Positions 55,713 to 64,000 of a DNA stretch of 64,000 nt are shown here, one piece after another. The translations under genes were made by a program, and so were the position numbers. The notes beneath the pieces were generated by a model that was given only the letters and a program-made list of their open reading frames with translations, had not been told where the DNA came from and ran no database searches. This DNA is from Alphaproteobacteria bacterium (GTDB lineage Bacteria > Pseudomonadota > Alphaproteobacteria > Micropepsales > Micropepsaceae). The stretch covers positions 76,130-140,129 of the forward strand of contig JAFKFG010000025.1 of NCBI GenBank assembly GCA_017307355.1. The letters are read 5' to 3'. Each line of letters starts with the position of its first letter. Position 1 is the stretch's first letter.

Positions 55713-57782
55713 ATGGTACGGAATTTCGAGCAAAATCAGCCAGTTGCGTTTGAGCCGACCGAGGCCGGAGCGGACACGGCACCGCTTCGCGAAGAGGTCA
55801 GGGTCGCTCCCCGGCTATCCGCCCGGAGCCGCTATGGCGTGCGGGCGATGGTGTTCGCGGGCATCGCTTCGCTTTTCTGGATCGGGATCTGGTGCGCCTA
55901 TCTGTGGGGCTATTTCGGCACCCGCGGCCTTGGCGGCTTGGAGATCCAGCAATATGCCCTCTTCGGCGCCGCGATCCTCCTGCCGCCGCTTTTGTTCGTC
56001 GCCATCGCGGGCGCCTTCGCGCTGGCCCATCGCATGGGCGGCATGGCCGAGGCCTTGCACGGCGCCACGGAAAATCTGTTCGTCACCGATGACAGCATCG
56101 CGCGCAGCGCCGCCCGCCTGGGCCGCGCCGTGCGTCATGAACTGGACGCGTTGAACGCGGGGCTCGACGGTGCCTATGGGCGCCTTCGCGCTTTGGAAAC
56201 GGCGCTGGAAAACCAGATCGCGGCGATGGACGAAGCGGGCGCGCGCGCCGAAGTGCGGGGCGAAGCGATTGCCGCGCGCCTCACTCAGGAAACCCAGCGC
56301 CTGGAATCGGTGTCCGAAAATCTGTCCGAGATCGCATCCCGCGCCACCGAGACCGTGGCGGGCCGCGCCGCGCAGATGAAATCCACCATCGAGACGGCGG
56401 AAGGCACGCTCAAGATGGCGGCGCAATCGCTGGACGTGCAGGCAGCGGGCTTCCGCGCCGCCGCCCAGACCGCCGCCGAAGCGCCGCATGCCGCCGCGGT
56501 CGAACTCGACGAGCAGGCCAAGAAGATCGAGTCGGTGTCCGACGCCGCGCTTCAGCGCGCCGAATTCGTGCTGGCGCGCCAGGAAAAGCATCGCGCCGCC
56601 ATGTCCGAAATGCTGACCAAGCTGAAGGACGAAGGCGAGCAGTTCGAAGCGGCGTTGAATCAGCAACGCACCGCGATGGAAACCACCGTGGGCGCGCTCA
56701 GCGGCGAAGCCCATCGTTTCGAAACCATCACGGGCGAAGCCGAACGGCATCTGGAAGGCATCATGTCCAATGCCGCCCAGCGTGCCTCGCAGCTGACGGC
56801 CGCTTTCTCGCAGGAAGCCGAACGGCTGAAGGAAACCTCCGACGGCGCCAACACCGTGCTGACCAGTCTTGTTTCCACCTTGCGCGATGCCGGTTCGGGG
56901 GCGCAGACCCTGATCGGCGAAAGCGCCGCCCAGGCCAAGCATGACGCCAACATCCTGGTCGGCGAGGCGATGGCGGAATGCGAAAAGCTGCTGCGTGTCG
57001 CCGGCGAGATGAGCGGCGAAGCGATCAAGATCCGCGAGAATCTCGCCAAGACCATCGAGGAAGTCGAGCGGCATTTGTCGCGGCTCCCCACTGTGGCCCA
57101 GGGCGAGGCCCAGCGCATCCGCCAGATGGTGCAGGCTGAAACCAACGAGATGCTGGATCTCTCGGCGCGCACCATTTCGGCCATTCAGACCCGCAACATC
57201 CAAGGCCGCCCGTCCCAGCCGCAACAGCCGGGCACGGCCCTGGTGCCCGCGACGGAAGGCGATGGCCTCAAGAGTCTGGCCCGCAAGATCACCCAACGCC
57301 CCAAGAAGAACACGGACCTGCGCAACGATACGGTGAGCGCCGCCAAGACCTGGGAAATGAAGACGCTGCTTGCGGCCGTCGAAAGCAACGAGCCGCCCAC
57401 CCGCGACCTGGGCAATGCCGCCGCCTCCGCGATGGGCGCGCTGCAACTGGCGTTGGCCGACATGGCGGTGGATTTGGAAGCCATCGGTTCGGAATCCGCG
57501 CCCGGCAATGAAGACTGGAAGCGCTATCTGGCAGGCGACCGCGCGGTGTTCGCGCGCAAGCTGGCCAGCGCCATCGACGACGGCGCCATCGACCGCATCA
57601 CCAAGCTCTATCGCGAGGACGAGCGGTTCCACGACGCGGCGGATTCCTATCTGAACGATTTCGAAGCGCTTCTGTCCCGTTCGCGCGAAAACGATCCGGG
57701 CGGCTTGCTGACCTCGTCGATCCTCTCGGCGGATACCGGCAAGATCTATCTCGCCATCGCGTATGCGCTGGGGCGGCTGTAG
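55713..57782 (+). CDS. TipN-like polar membrane coiled-coil protein
   Basis: 689 residues: cytoplasmic N-terminus, two membrane helices (about 47-70 and 88-108: FAGIASLFWIGIWCAYLWGY, LFGAAILLPPLLFVAIAGAF), a long alanine-rich coiled coil (about 115-500), then a C-terminal domain (DWKRYLAGDRAVFARKLASA ... LLTSSILSADTGKIYLAIAY). This layout and C-terminal phrase recall Caulobacter TipN, the new-pole landmark that positions polarity and ParA activity. Assignment is by architecture; Caulobacter TipN is longer. Confidence 0.6.
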   Translation: MVRNFEQNQPVAFEPTEAGADTAPLREEVRVAPRLSARSRYGVRAMVFAGIASLFWIGIWCAYLWGYFGTRGLGGLEIQQYALFGAAILLPPLLFVAIAGAFALAHRMGGMAEALHGATENLFVTDDSIARSAARLGRAVRHELDALNAGLDGAYGRLRALETALENQIAAMDEAGARAEVRGEAIAARLTQETQRLESVSENLSEIASRATETVAGRAAQMKSTIETAEGTLKMAAQSLDVQAAGFRAAAQTAAEAPHAAAVELDEQAKKIESVSDAALQRAEFVLARQEKHRAAMSEMLTKLKDEGEQFEAALNQQRTAMETTVGALSGEAHRFETITGEAERHLEGIMSNAAQRASQLTAAFSQEAERLKETSDGANTVLTSLVSTLRDAGSGAQTLIGESAAQAKHDANILVGEAMAECEKLLRVAGEMSGEAIKIRENLAKTIEEVERHLSRLPTVAQGEAQRIRQMVQAETNEMLDLSARTISAIQTRNIQGRPSQPQQPGTALVPATEGDGLKSLARKITQRPKKNTDLRNDTVSAAKTWEMKTLLAAVESNEPPTRDLGNAAASAMGALQLALADMAVDLEAIGSESAPGNEDWKRYLAGDRAVFARKLASAIDDGAIDRITKLYREDERFHDAADSYLNDFEALLSRSRENDPGGLLTSSILSADTGKIYLAIAYALGRL

Positions 57783-57793
57783 AAGCTCAATCT

Positions 57794-57873
57794 CCTCATC
57801 CTGAGCTTGTCGAAGGATGAGGATTGCTCAGGCAGATGTGCGATCTCATGCTTCGACAAGCTCAGCATGAGGA
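57794..57873. repeat. Family A repeat pair, copy 6
   Basis: CCTCATCCTGAGCTTGTCG with closing arm (57794-57822) and CTCATGCTTCGACAAGCTCA with closing arm (57845-57873), between convergent TipN-like and rsmB genes. Confidence 0.9.
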
Positions 57874-57883
57874 TACCTAGCCC

Positions 57884-59173
57884 TTATTGCCGCCTGAGCC
57901 GCGCCGCATAGAAGCCGTCCATCCCGCCCATATCCGCAAGATGACACGGCAAGGTGCGCAGATCGCCCTCCGCGCTGATCCATTCGCTGTGCCCGTACAC
58001 ATCGTCCGCCGTCAGCGGCACGCGGGCGAATTCCGGATGCGCCGCCAGAAAGCCCGCGATCTGTTCCTCGCCTTCCTCGCGCTCCAGCGAGCAGACGGCA
58101 AAGACCATCAATCCACCCGGTTCGACCATGGCGCTGGCGCTTTCCAGCAAGTCATAGGCCAGCGACGCCTGGGCGGTGACATCGGCGGCGCCTTTGATCC
58201 AGGGCAGATCGGGGTGGCGGCGGATGGTGCCGGTGGCGGTGCAGGGCGCGTCCAGCAGCACCAAAGGCGCGGTGCCGTCGAAATCGCGGACATCGCTTTC
58301 CACCACATCGGCGTTCAATCCCATGCGCGCCAGGTTTTCGCGGATGCGCGCCCCGCGCACGGGATCGAGTTCGACGGAGGTCACATCCGCGCCGCGCGCG
58401 GCCAGCTGCAAGCTCTTGCCACCTGGCGCCGCGCACAGATCGATCGCCCGCTTGCCCGCCACATCGCCCAGCAGATGCACCGGCAATGTCGCCGCCACGT
58501 CCTGCACCCACCAATGGCCTTGGGAAAATCCGTCCAGTTCTTCCACCCGCGCCGTCTCGTCGATGCGCCGCGACAGGCCCGCCATGGTCACGCCTTGCGG
58601 CGCGGCGATGCCGTCCTGCTTCAAGCAGATGTCCAGCGGCGCTTCCCGGCCATGCGCGGCGGCGATGGCATGGGCGATGTCGTCGCCATATTGCGCGCTC
58701 CAGCGCGTCCACAGCCAGTCCGGCGTGTTGAGGCGGGGCGCATCCAATGCGGCCAGTATGCTCGCGCCTTCGCGCGACATCCGCCGCAGCACGGCGTTGA
58801 TCAGCGATTTGAAATGCACCGCCTTGCCATCGGCGGCGGCCAGATTGTTCGCCGCATCCACGGCCGCATGCGCCGCGCCTTTCAGGATCAAAAGCTCGCA
58901 GGCGCCCAAGAGCAGGATTTCCGTCGCCGCGCCCGCCTTGTGCGGCGCCAGCGGTTTGGGCACGAAATGCCGGATGGTAGCGTCCAGCGCACCGAAATGG
59001 CGCAGGCTCTGGCTGGCCAGGGCCCGCGCGAAGCCCGCGTCGCGGGGCGAAAGAGTCTTCAACGCGTCAAGCTGCGTATCCAGCGGGCGGCGTTGGCGCA
59101 GCACGTGGGACAGGATGGAAAGCGCGGCTTTGCGCGCAGCCAGCCCTGCGCGATCCGCCGCCGCGTGGCTCAT
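57884..59173 (-). CDS. rsmB: 16S rRNA (cytosine-C5)-methyltransferase RsmB
   Basis: 429 residues. N-terminal NusB-like RNA-binding domain ([32 protein letters not shown]) and a C-terminal SAM methyltransferase: [36 protein letters not shown] and [14 protein letters not shown], with the two catalytic cysteines. Methylates C967 of 16S rRNA. Overlaps htpX by 4 bases. Confidence 0.93.
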   Translation of the reverse strand: MSHAAADRAGLAARKAALSILSHVLRQRRPLDTQLDALKTLSPRDAGFARALASQSLRHFGALDATIRHFVPKPLAPHKAGAATEILLLGACELLILKGAAHAAVDAANNLAAADGKAVHFKSLINAVLRRMSREGASILAALDAPRLNTPDWLWTRWSAQYGDDIAHAIAAAHGREAPLDICLKQDGIAAPQGVTMAGLSRRIDETARVEELDGFSQGHWWVQDVAATLPVHLLGDVAGKRAIDLCAAPGGKSLQLAARGADVTSVELDPVRGARIRENLARMGLNADVVESDVRDFDGTAPLVLLDAPCTATGTIRRHPDLPWIKGAADVTAQASLAYDLLESASAMVEPGGLMVFAVCSLEREEGEEQIAGFLAAHPEFARVPLTADDVYGHSEWISAEGDLRTLPCHLADMGGMDGFYAARLRRQ

Positions 59174-60030
59174 CCCCAGGGTCCGGCAGCCGGACGCTCA
59201 GGCACGCCCGCCATGGCGCGAAGCCGCGCGATGCGCTCTTCGGTGGCCGGATGGCTGGCGAAGAGGCCGCTCAGCCCGCCATGCAGCGGATTGATGATGA
59301 ACATATGCGCCGTGGCGGGATTGGCATCGGCGGGCGCGTTCAACGTCTGGCGCGCCGAACGATCGATCTCAGCCAACGCATCGGCCAGCCACAAGGGACG
59401 GCCGGTCAGTTCGGCGCCGGCTTTGTCGGCTTCGAACTCGCGCGAGCGCGAAATCGCGGCCTGCACCAGCATGGCGGCAACCGGCGCCAGCATGGTGACC
59501 AACAGCACGCCGACCAGGCCGAGCGGATTGCGGCGGTCGCCCATGAAGAAAGCAAAATTCGCCAGCATGCCGATGGCGCCCGCGATCACCGCGGTGATGG
59601 TCATGGTGAGGGTGTCGCGATTCCTCACATGCCCCAGCTCATGGGCGATCACGCCCGCCAGCTCTTCCTTGCTGACGGTGGCGAGAAGCCCGCTGGTGAC
59701 GCAGACGGCGGCATGCGCCGGATCGCGGCCGGTGGCGAAGGCGTTGGGCTGCGGGTTTTCCGTGATGTAGACTTTGGGCATGGGCAGGCGCGCCTGCCCG
59801 GCCAGCCGCTCGACGATGTGATAGAGGTCGGGGGCGCTCGCCGCGTCCACCTGCTTTGCCCCATACATGGACAGAAGCATCTTGTCAGAGTTCCAATAGG
59901 CCAGCATGTTCATGCCCGCCGCCATCGCAAAGGCGATGATCATGCCGGGGCCGCCGCCGATCAAAGCCCCCACGACCAGGAAAAGCCCGGTCATCAGCGA
60001 CATCAGGAAGACGGTCTTGAACAGGTTCAT
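59170..60030 (-). CDS. htpX: Membrane zinc metalloprotease HtpX
   Basis: 286 residues. Four membrane helices (two N-terminal, [20 protein letters not shown] and [16 protein letters not shown]; two around 140-190) and zinc site H130-E-L-G-H134 with E131. [19 protein letters not shown] is typical. Degrades misfolded membrane proteins. Its start precedes rsmB, so the two share a transcript. Confidence 0.95.
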   Translation of the reverse strand: MNLFKTVFLMSLMTGLFLVVGALIGGGPGMIIAFAMAAGMNMLAYWNSDKMLLSMYGAKQVDAASAPDLYHIVERLAGQARLPMPKVYITENPQPNAFATGRDPAHAAVCVTSGLLATVSKEELAGVIAHELGHVRNRDTLTMTITAVIAGAIGMLANFAFFMGDRRNPLGLVGVLLVTMLAPVAAMLVQAAISRSREFEADKAGAELTGRPLWLADALAEIDRSARQTLNAPADANPATAHMFIINPLHGGLSGLFASHPATEERIARLRAMAGVPERPAAGPWG

Positions 60031-60090
60031 TCTGGAATATCCCTATCGACCTCTGTGATGTATGCTTTGTCCGCACAGGGTCAAGCGCTT

Positions 60091-60294
60091 ATGAACACGC
60101 AAAAAAAAGCTTCTTCCGCCGAAGAGATCGCCGCCCGCCTGGCCGAAGCCGCCAAACGGGCCAATGAAGAGGCTGACGCCCGCCGGGCCGCCGCCAAGCC
60201 CCTGAATCTGCCCCCGGAACTGGGGGGCCCCAAGGGCCTTGAGCCCACCCGCTATGGCGATTGGGAGAAAAAAGGCCTGATTTCCGACTTTTGA
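60091..60294 (+). CDS. DUF1674 protein, succinate dehydrogenase assembly factor 4-like
   Basis: 67 residues: charged helical N-terminus (KKASSAEEIAARLAEAAKRA) and the conserved C-terminal GLEPTRYGDWEKKGLISDF that defines the SdhAF4/DUF1674 family. In eukaryotes and some bacteria SdhAF4 protects flavinated SdhA during complex II assembly. No sdh genes are in the window. ATG at 60091 chosen. Confidence 0.85.
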   Translation: MNTQKKASSAEEIAARLAEAAKRANEEADARRAAAKPLNLPPELGGPKGLEPTRYGDWEKKGLISDF

Positions 60295-60367
60295 GTGTGC
60301 TTTTGAGTGCGCTTGATCGGGGCTGGGCCAGGGTCCATGTAGAAGACGTTACCCAGGACAACGCGTC

Positions 60368-60931
60368 ATGTTCATCCAGACCGAAAACACCCCCAACCCC
60401 GCCACCCTGAAATTCCTGCCCGGCCAGACCGTGATGGGCGAAGGCGCGGTGGCTGATTTCCCGTCCGCCGAACAGGCCGCCCGCTCGCCCTTGGCGCGGG
60501 CCTTGTTTCAGGTCCCCGACGTGTCGCGGGTGTTTTTCGGCGCCGATTTCATTTCCATCACCAAGCGCGACGGCGACTGGAAGCATCTCAAGCCCGCTCT
60601 CCTGGGCGTGATCATGGAGCATTTCACCCGCGGCCTGCCGTTGATCGAAGGCGCGGCCGAAGAGGTGAATGAAAATCATTACGGCGAAGGCGGCGATCCC
60701 GAAGTGATCGCGCAGATCAAGGAATTGATCGACACCCGCGTGCGTCCCGCCGTGGCCCAGGATGGCGGCGATATCATCTTCAAGGGCTTTGACGGCGCCA
60801 CCGGCATTGTCGCGCTGCATCTGCAGGGTTCCTGCGCGGGCTGCCCGTCCTCGACCATAACCTTGCGCAATGGGATCGAGAATATGCTGCGCCATTACGT
60901 GCCGGAAGTGACCGCGGTCGAAGCGGTCTGA
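60368..60931 (+). CDS. NifU-like Fe-S scaffold/carrier protein (Nfu)
   Basis: 187 residues. N-terminal Nfu domain (MFIQTENTPNPATLKFLPGQ, ARALFQVPDVSRVFFGADFI) and C-terminal NifU domain with the cluster-binding GSCAGCPSS (C-x2-C). Transfers 4Fe-4S clusters to target enzymes. Alphaproteobacterial homologue of mitochondrial NFU1. Confidence 0.93.
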   Translation: MFIQTENTPNPATLKFLPGQTVMGEGAVADFPSAEQAARSPLARALFQVPDVSRVFFGADFISITKRDGDWKHLKPALLGVIMEHFTRGLPLIEGAAEEVNENHYGEGGDPEVIAQIKELIDTRVRPAVAQDGGDIIFKGFDGATGIVALHLQGSCAGCPSSTITLRNGIENMLRHYVPEVTAVEAV

Positions 60932-60961
60932 CGATTCCTTTATTCCCAGCCGGAGTCCGCC

Positions 60962-61558
60962 ATGACATCTCACGCGGTCAGCGATGAAGCGCTCGATATT
61001 ATTTTCCGCGACGCCCGCACCCAGAATAAATGGCAGGACAAGCCGGTTTCCGTCGCCCATCTGATGGCGGTCTATGACCTGATGCGCTGGGGCCCCACCT
61101 CCGCCAACGCCACGCCCGCGCGCTTTTATTTTATCACCAGCCGCGAAGCCAAGGAGCGCCTGAAGCCGCATCTCAGTCCCGGCAACCGCGACAAGACCAT
61201 GGCGGCGCCCGCCGTCGCCATCATCGGCATGGATCTGGATTTTCCCGAATATTTCCCCCGCCTGTTTCCCCACAATCCCAAAATGAAGGACGGCTTTGCG
61301 GGCAAGGAAGAATTCACCCGCACCTTCGCCTTGCGCAATTCCAGCCTTCAGGGCGCCTATTTCATCATCGCCGCCCGCGCCTTGGGCCTGGATTGCGGCC
61401 CCATGTCCGGCTTCGACAATGACGGCGTGGACAAGGAATTCTTCGCCGGCACCAACATCAAATCCAATTTCATCTGCGCCGTCGGCTATGGCGATCCGGC
61501 CGGCGTCTTTCCCCGCAACCCGCGCCTTTCCTTCGACGAAGCGTGCAAAATTCTTTGA
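60962..61558 (+). CDS. Nitroreductase family protein, RutE/HadB-like (malonic semialdehyde reductase)
   Basis: 198 residues: LMAVYDLMRWGPTSANATPA, then RDKTMAAPAVAIIGMD, FHNPKMKDGF-type FPHNPKMKDGFAG, and AARALGLDCGPMSGFDNDGV, the pattern of RutE-type flavoenzymes. RutE reduces malonic semialdehyde in uracil degradation, but no other rut gene is present, so the real substrate is open. Its stop overlaps a 32-base tandem repeat. Confidence 0.85.
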   Translation: MTSHAVSDEALDIIFRDARTQNKWQDKPVSVAHLMAVYDLMRWGPTSANATPARFYFITSREAKERLKPHLSPGNRDKTMAAPAVAIIGMDLDFPEYFPRLFPHNPKMKDGFAGKEEFTRTFALRNSSLQGAYFIIAARALGLDCGPMSGFDNDGVDKEFFAGTNIKSNFICAVGYGDPAGVFPRNPRLSFDEACKIL

Positions 61559-61620
61559 GCGTCGGCGCGAGCCGGAGCGATAAACAAAGAGCGTCGGCGT
61601 GAGCCGGAGCGATAAACAAA
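61557..61620 (+). repeat. Tandem duplication of 32 bases before tsaB
   Basis: Two adjacent 32-base units (61557-61588 and 61589-61620), each GAGCGTCGGCG(C/T)GAGCCGGAGC then GATAAACAAA, differing at one base. A third, diverged partial unit (GAGCGTTCGCGTGAGAGAG) runs to the tsaB GTG start at 61631. Confidence 0.9.
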
Positions 61621-61630
61621 GAGCGTTCGC

Positions 61631-62359
61631 GTGAGAGAGAACGACCAGCGTAAAGCAATTCTCGCGGTCGATACGGCGCTGGGCGCCTGCTCGGTCGCGG
61701 TGCTGGAAGGCGGCGCCGTTCTGGCGTATCGCTTTGAAGAAATGACGCGCGGCCATGCCGAAGCGCTGGCGCCGATGGTGGAGGAAACCATGCGCCGGTC
61801 CGGCATCGCTTTCGGCGCGCTGGACCGCCTGGCCGTCACCACTGGTCCCGGCACCTTCACCGGCCAGCGGGTGGGCCTCGCCTTCATGCGGGGATTGCGG
61901 GTGGGGCTGAAGAAACCCCTGATCGGCGTCACCACGTTGGAAGCCATGGCCGCGGCGACACAAAAAAATCGCGCTGCCGCCATTCACGACGCCAAACGCG
62001 ACGAGGCGTATCTGTCGTTATGGGAAGAGGACGCGACGATTCTGGAACCGGCGGTAATGTCCTTCGCCGATGCGATCGCGCGGATTCGGGCTTTTGGTTC
62101 CTGCGCCTTGTGCGGCACCGGCGCCGAAAAAGCGGGCGAGGTTTTGGGCCCCGATTTCGCCGTCACCGATATCCGTCAGCCCGACGCGCTGTGGGTGGCG
62201 CGTCTGGCGATGGCGCGCCCCCTTCCGGACATGGCGCCCGCGCCGCTTTATCTGCGCGCGCCGGATGCGAAACTGCCTGGGAGCAGCGGTCAGGAGCCGG
62301 TAGCGACAGCGTGCCGGCGCGAAGCGGTTTTCCGCCCGGCCGTGCGACCAAACAAATGA
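61631..62359 (+). CDS. tsaB: tRNA threonylcarbamoyladenosine synthesis protein TsaB
   Basis: 242 residues from GTG at 61631. Subunit that with TsaD and TsaE transfers threonylcarbamoyl to tRNA A37. Marks: ILAVDTALGACSVAVLEGG, HAEALAPMVEE, TTGPGTFTGQRVGLAFMRGL. The expected end APLYLRAPDAKLPG is followed by about 25 extra residues (SSGQEPVATACRREAVFRPA and on). Overlaps rimI (ATGA). Confidence 0.93.
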   Translation: MRENDQRKAILAVDTALGACSVAVLEGGAVLAYRFEEMTRGHAEALAPMVEETMRRSGIAFGALDRLAVTTGPGTFTGQRVGLAFMRGLRVGLKKPLIGVTTLEAMAAATQKNRAAAIHDAKRDEAYLSLWEEDATILEPAVMSFADAIARIRAFGSCALCGTGAEKAGEVLGPDFAVTDIRQPDALWVARLAMARPLPDMAPAPLYLRAPDAKLPGSSGQEPVATACRREAVFRPAVRPNK

Positions 62360-62802
62360 ATCTCAGGCTCTTTGATCCGGCTACGGACGATGCCGCGGTG
62401 CTGGCGGATCTGCACGCGGCATGCTTTTCCGATCCCTGGGATGCGCGGGCTATTCGCGAATTGTTCGCAGGTCCGGGCGTTTTCGCTTTTTTCCTGGCCG
62501 ATGGCCTCATTCTGGCCCGCGCGGCGGGCGGCGAAGCGGAAATTCTCACCTTGGCGGTGGCCCCATCGGCGCGACGGCGCGGCTATGGCCGCCAGCTGGT
62601 CGCCGCCGCCGCGCATCATGCCGCCGCCTCGGGGGCATCGGCCCTGTTTCTGGAAGTCGCCGACGACAATATCGCCGCCCAGACGCTGTATCGGGGCTTG
62701 GGTTTTGTCCCGGTGGGACGGCGTAAAGCCTATTATGGCGGCCGGGACGCGGATGTCCTTAAGGCCATACTGCCGCTTCCGAATTCCGGAAAATTCGCCT
62801 AA
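62356..62802 (+). CDS. rimI: Ribosomal protein bS18-alanine N-acetyltransferase RimI-like
   Basis: 148 residues from ATG at 62356. GNAT fold: LHAACFSDPWDARAIRELFA, EILTLAVAPSARRRGYGRQL (acetyl-CoA loop R-x2-G-x-G), ALFLEVADDNIAAQTLYRGL, GFVPVGRRKAYY. Always next to tsaB in alphaproteobacteria; acetylates the N-terminus of bS18 in E. coli. Confidence 0.9.
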   Translation: MNLRLFDPATDDAAVLADLHAACFSDPWDARAIRELFAGPGVFAFFLADGLILARAAGGEAEILTLAVAPSARRRGYGRQLVAAAAHHAAASGASALFLEVADDNIAAQTLYRGLGFVPVGRRKAYYGGRDADVLKAILPLPNSGKFA

Positions 62803-62838
62803 CCTTAGGACCGCAACAATCGCTCACGGGGATGTCAG

Positions 62839-63258
62839 GTGACGCGGATAGAAAAGCTCTGCGTCGACAAGGGCCTGCGCATGACCGAGCAGCGCCGGAT
62901 CATCGCGCGCGTGCTGTCGGGCGCCGAAGACCATCCGGACGCTGAGGAATTGTATCGGCGCGCCGCCGCGCTGGATCCGCATATCTCGATCGCCACCGTC
63001 TATCGCACGGTCAAGCTGTTCGAGGATGCGGGCATTCTGGAACGGCATGATTTCCGAGACGGCCGCGCCCGCTACGAAGAGACACCGGAAAGTCATCATG
63101 ATCATCTGATCGATGTGCAGACCGGCAGCGTGATCGAATTTCGTAACGAGGATATCGAAAAGCTCCAGCGCCGCGTGGCCGAAGAACTGGGCTTCGAGCT
63201 GGTCGATCACCGGTTGGAACTTTACGGCGTGCCCAAGGGCAAAAAAACCAAGCCGTGA
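62839..63258 (+). CDS. fur: Fur family metal-responsive regulator
   Basis: 139 residues from GTG at 62839. Winged helix (LRMTEQRRIIARVLSGAEDH, HISIATVYRTVKLFEDAGIL) and metal-binding ESHHDHLIDVQTGSVIEF. The C-terminal cysteine pairs of E. coli Fur are absent, as usual in alphaproteobacterial Fur/Mur proteins, so it may respond to manganese or iron. The order tsaB-rimI-fur-plsC is conserved. Confidence 0.92.
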   Translation: MTRIEKLCVDKGLRMTEQRRIIARVLSGAEDHPDAEELYRRAAALDPHISIATVYRTVKLFEDAGILERHDFRDGRARYEETPESHHDHLIDVQTGSVIEFRNEDIEKLQRRVAEELGFELVDHRLELYGVPKGKKTKP

Positions 63259-63287
63259 CAAATGTATTCTGCGATCTGTGCAGCAAG

Positions 63288-63374
63288 CACAGGCCCGCCT
63301 CCCACATGCATGCGAAGCATGCTGATGGGAGAGGTGGCCGTAGCAGCGCTTGCGATGCGAAGGCCGGAGGGGGC
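63288..63374 (+). repeat. Family B repeat, copy 6, upstream of plsC
   Basis: CACAGGCCCGCCTCCC left end, hairpin CATGCATGCGAAGCATGC, GGGAG arm, CGTAGCAGCGCTTGC, and right end GGCCGGAGGGGGC. The GGAGG at 63366-63370 lies 10 bases before the plsC ATG and is its best ribosome-binding site. Confidence 0.85.
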
Positions 63375-63380
63375 AACTAA

Positions 63381-64000
63381 ATGCCTACGATCCGCGCGGC
63401 CGCCATTTTGGCGATCTTTCTCGTCGTCACCCTGCTGCTGATTCCTTGCCAGTGGTTGCTGCTGGCTCTGAAATTGCCTGCCCGGCGCACCTTTCCGCAT
63501 CGCTATCACCGCTTCGTGGCGCGCCTGTTCGGCGTTCATATAAAAGTGCAGGGAACGCCGCCGACCGGCGCCACCTTGCTTCTGGCCAATCATTCCAGCT
63601 GGCTGGACATCGTGATCTTCTCCGCCGTGGCGCCGCTCTCTTTTGTCGCCAAATCGGAAGTGGGCACCTGGCCTTTCTTCGGCACTTTGGCGCGGCTGCA
63701 ACGCACCGTGTTCGTCACCCGCACCCGGCGCAGCGAAACCGGCGTGGCGCGCGATGCCATTTCCCGCCGCCTGGCCGAGGGCGAGGTGCTGGTGCTGTTC
63801 CCGGAAGGCACCTCGAATGACGGAAATGCCGTGCTGCCGTTCAAAAGCGCGCTTCTGGCTTCCGCGGAAACCATCCTGGACGATGGCCGGAAAGTGCCGG
63901 TGCAGCCGGTCTCGACCGCCTATGTCGCGCGCCAGGGCATTCCCATGGGCCGGGAGAACCGGCCGCTCTATGCCTGGTATGGCGACATGGAACTCGTCCC
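63381..64000 (+). CDS. plsC: 1-acyl-sn-glycerol-3-phosphate acyltransferase, PlsC-like (partial, cut by the right edge)
   Basis: Makes phosphatidic acid from lysophosphatidic acid at the inner membrane. 206 codons are visible, from ATG at 63381. N-terminal membrane helix (AAAILAIFLVVTLLLIPCQW), acyltransferase box I LLLANHSSWLDIVIF (H-x4-D) and box III VLVLFPEGTSNDG. The C-terminus lies outside the window. Confidence 0.92.
   Translation, partial: MPTIRAAAILAIFLVVTLLLIPCQWLLLALKLPARRTFPHRYHRFVARLFGVHIKVQGTPPTGATLLLANHSSWLDIVIFSAVAPLSFVAKSEVGTWPFFGTLARLQRTVFVTRTRRSETGVARDAISRRLAEGEVLVLFPEGTSNDGNAVLPFKSALLASAETILDDGRKVPVQPVSTAYVARQGIPMGRENRPLYAWYGDMELV

Noticed and set aside
61557..61640. CRISPR repeats
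   Set aside because: Units are directly adjacent without spacers; this is a simple tandem duplication.

Overview
The window is GC-rich chromosomal DNA from an alphaproteobacterium. The evidence is the gene order around the origin (parB-parA-rsmG-mnmG-mnmE, rho-hemJ-hemH, then ppsR-maf-aroE-coaE-dnaQ-secB-timA-mltA-smr), an SdhAF4/DUF1674 gene, DUF6489, and a tsaB-rimI-fur-plsC run. The exact genus cannot be set from sequence alone. I see no rRNA, tRNA, CRISPR array, prophage or IS transposase. No gene-free stretch exceeds 300 bases; the longer gaps (10.06-10.33, 11.55-11.82, 13.30-13.57, 37.76-38.02 and 48.30-48.57 kb) are described as features or findings.

Layout. 1-13.3 kb: mainly minus-strand genes for chromosome segregation (parB cut by the left edge, parA), rRNA/tRNA modification (rsmG, mnmG, mnmE), rho and late haem synthesis (hemJ, hemH). 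Two perfect parS sites lie inside rsmG and mnmG. A plus-strand island (thioredoxin-domain protein, dienelactone hydrolase, quinone reductase) interrupts this block. 13.3-13.57 kb: a divergent gap with an AT-rich stretch and four DnaA-box-like 9-mers, the best candidate for the replication origin. 13.57-23 kb: ppsR, maf, aroE, coaE, dnaQ, secB, timA, mltA, smr, a YjbQ protein, adenosine kinase, a CysZ-like membrane protein and a lipoprotein. 22.8-33.2 kb: nth-dapB and grpE/hrcA on minus; rph-rdgB-hemW, rsmI-yraN-gshB-pirin on plus; an LpoA-like lipoprotein on minus. 33-46 kb: an OlsB-like acyltransferase, hybrid histidine kinase plus AmpG permease, pstCAB, a solute:sodium symporter, a cupin protein, an OprO/P-type porin, modA and modE. 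46-55 kb: a MORN-repeat protein, a radical SAM protein, comM, small secreted proteins (two are tandem paralogues), a DUF885 protein, and a ferredoxin/ferredoxin reductase pair. 55-64 kb: an Hpt protein, a TipN-like coiled-coil membrane protein, rsmB-htpX, sdhAF4, nfu, nitroreductase, tsaB-rimI-fur-plsC (cut by the right edge).

Most genes are housekeeping and packed into operons with 1-8 base overlaps. The unusual content is a set of small palindromic repeats of at least three families (A: CTTGTCGAAG pairs; B: a two-hairpin element with CCCCCG arms; C: an element with a GGTCC/GGACC hairpin). They sit mostly at 3' ends and in gaps. Several reach into genes: a family B copy lies in frame inside smr, a family C copy supplies the end of comM, another the first codons of a secreted protein, and a B copy supplies the ribosome-binding site of plsC. 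The Rho factor lacks about 21 residues directly before its Walker A motif, and the rho gene is bracketed by a 51-base perfect direct repeat; this is the observation I would check first.
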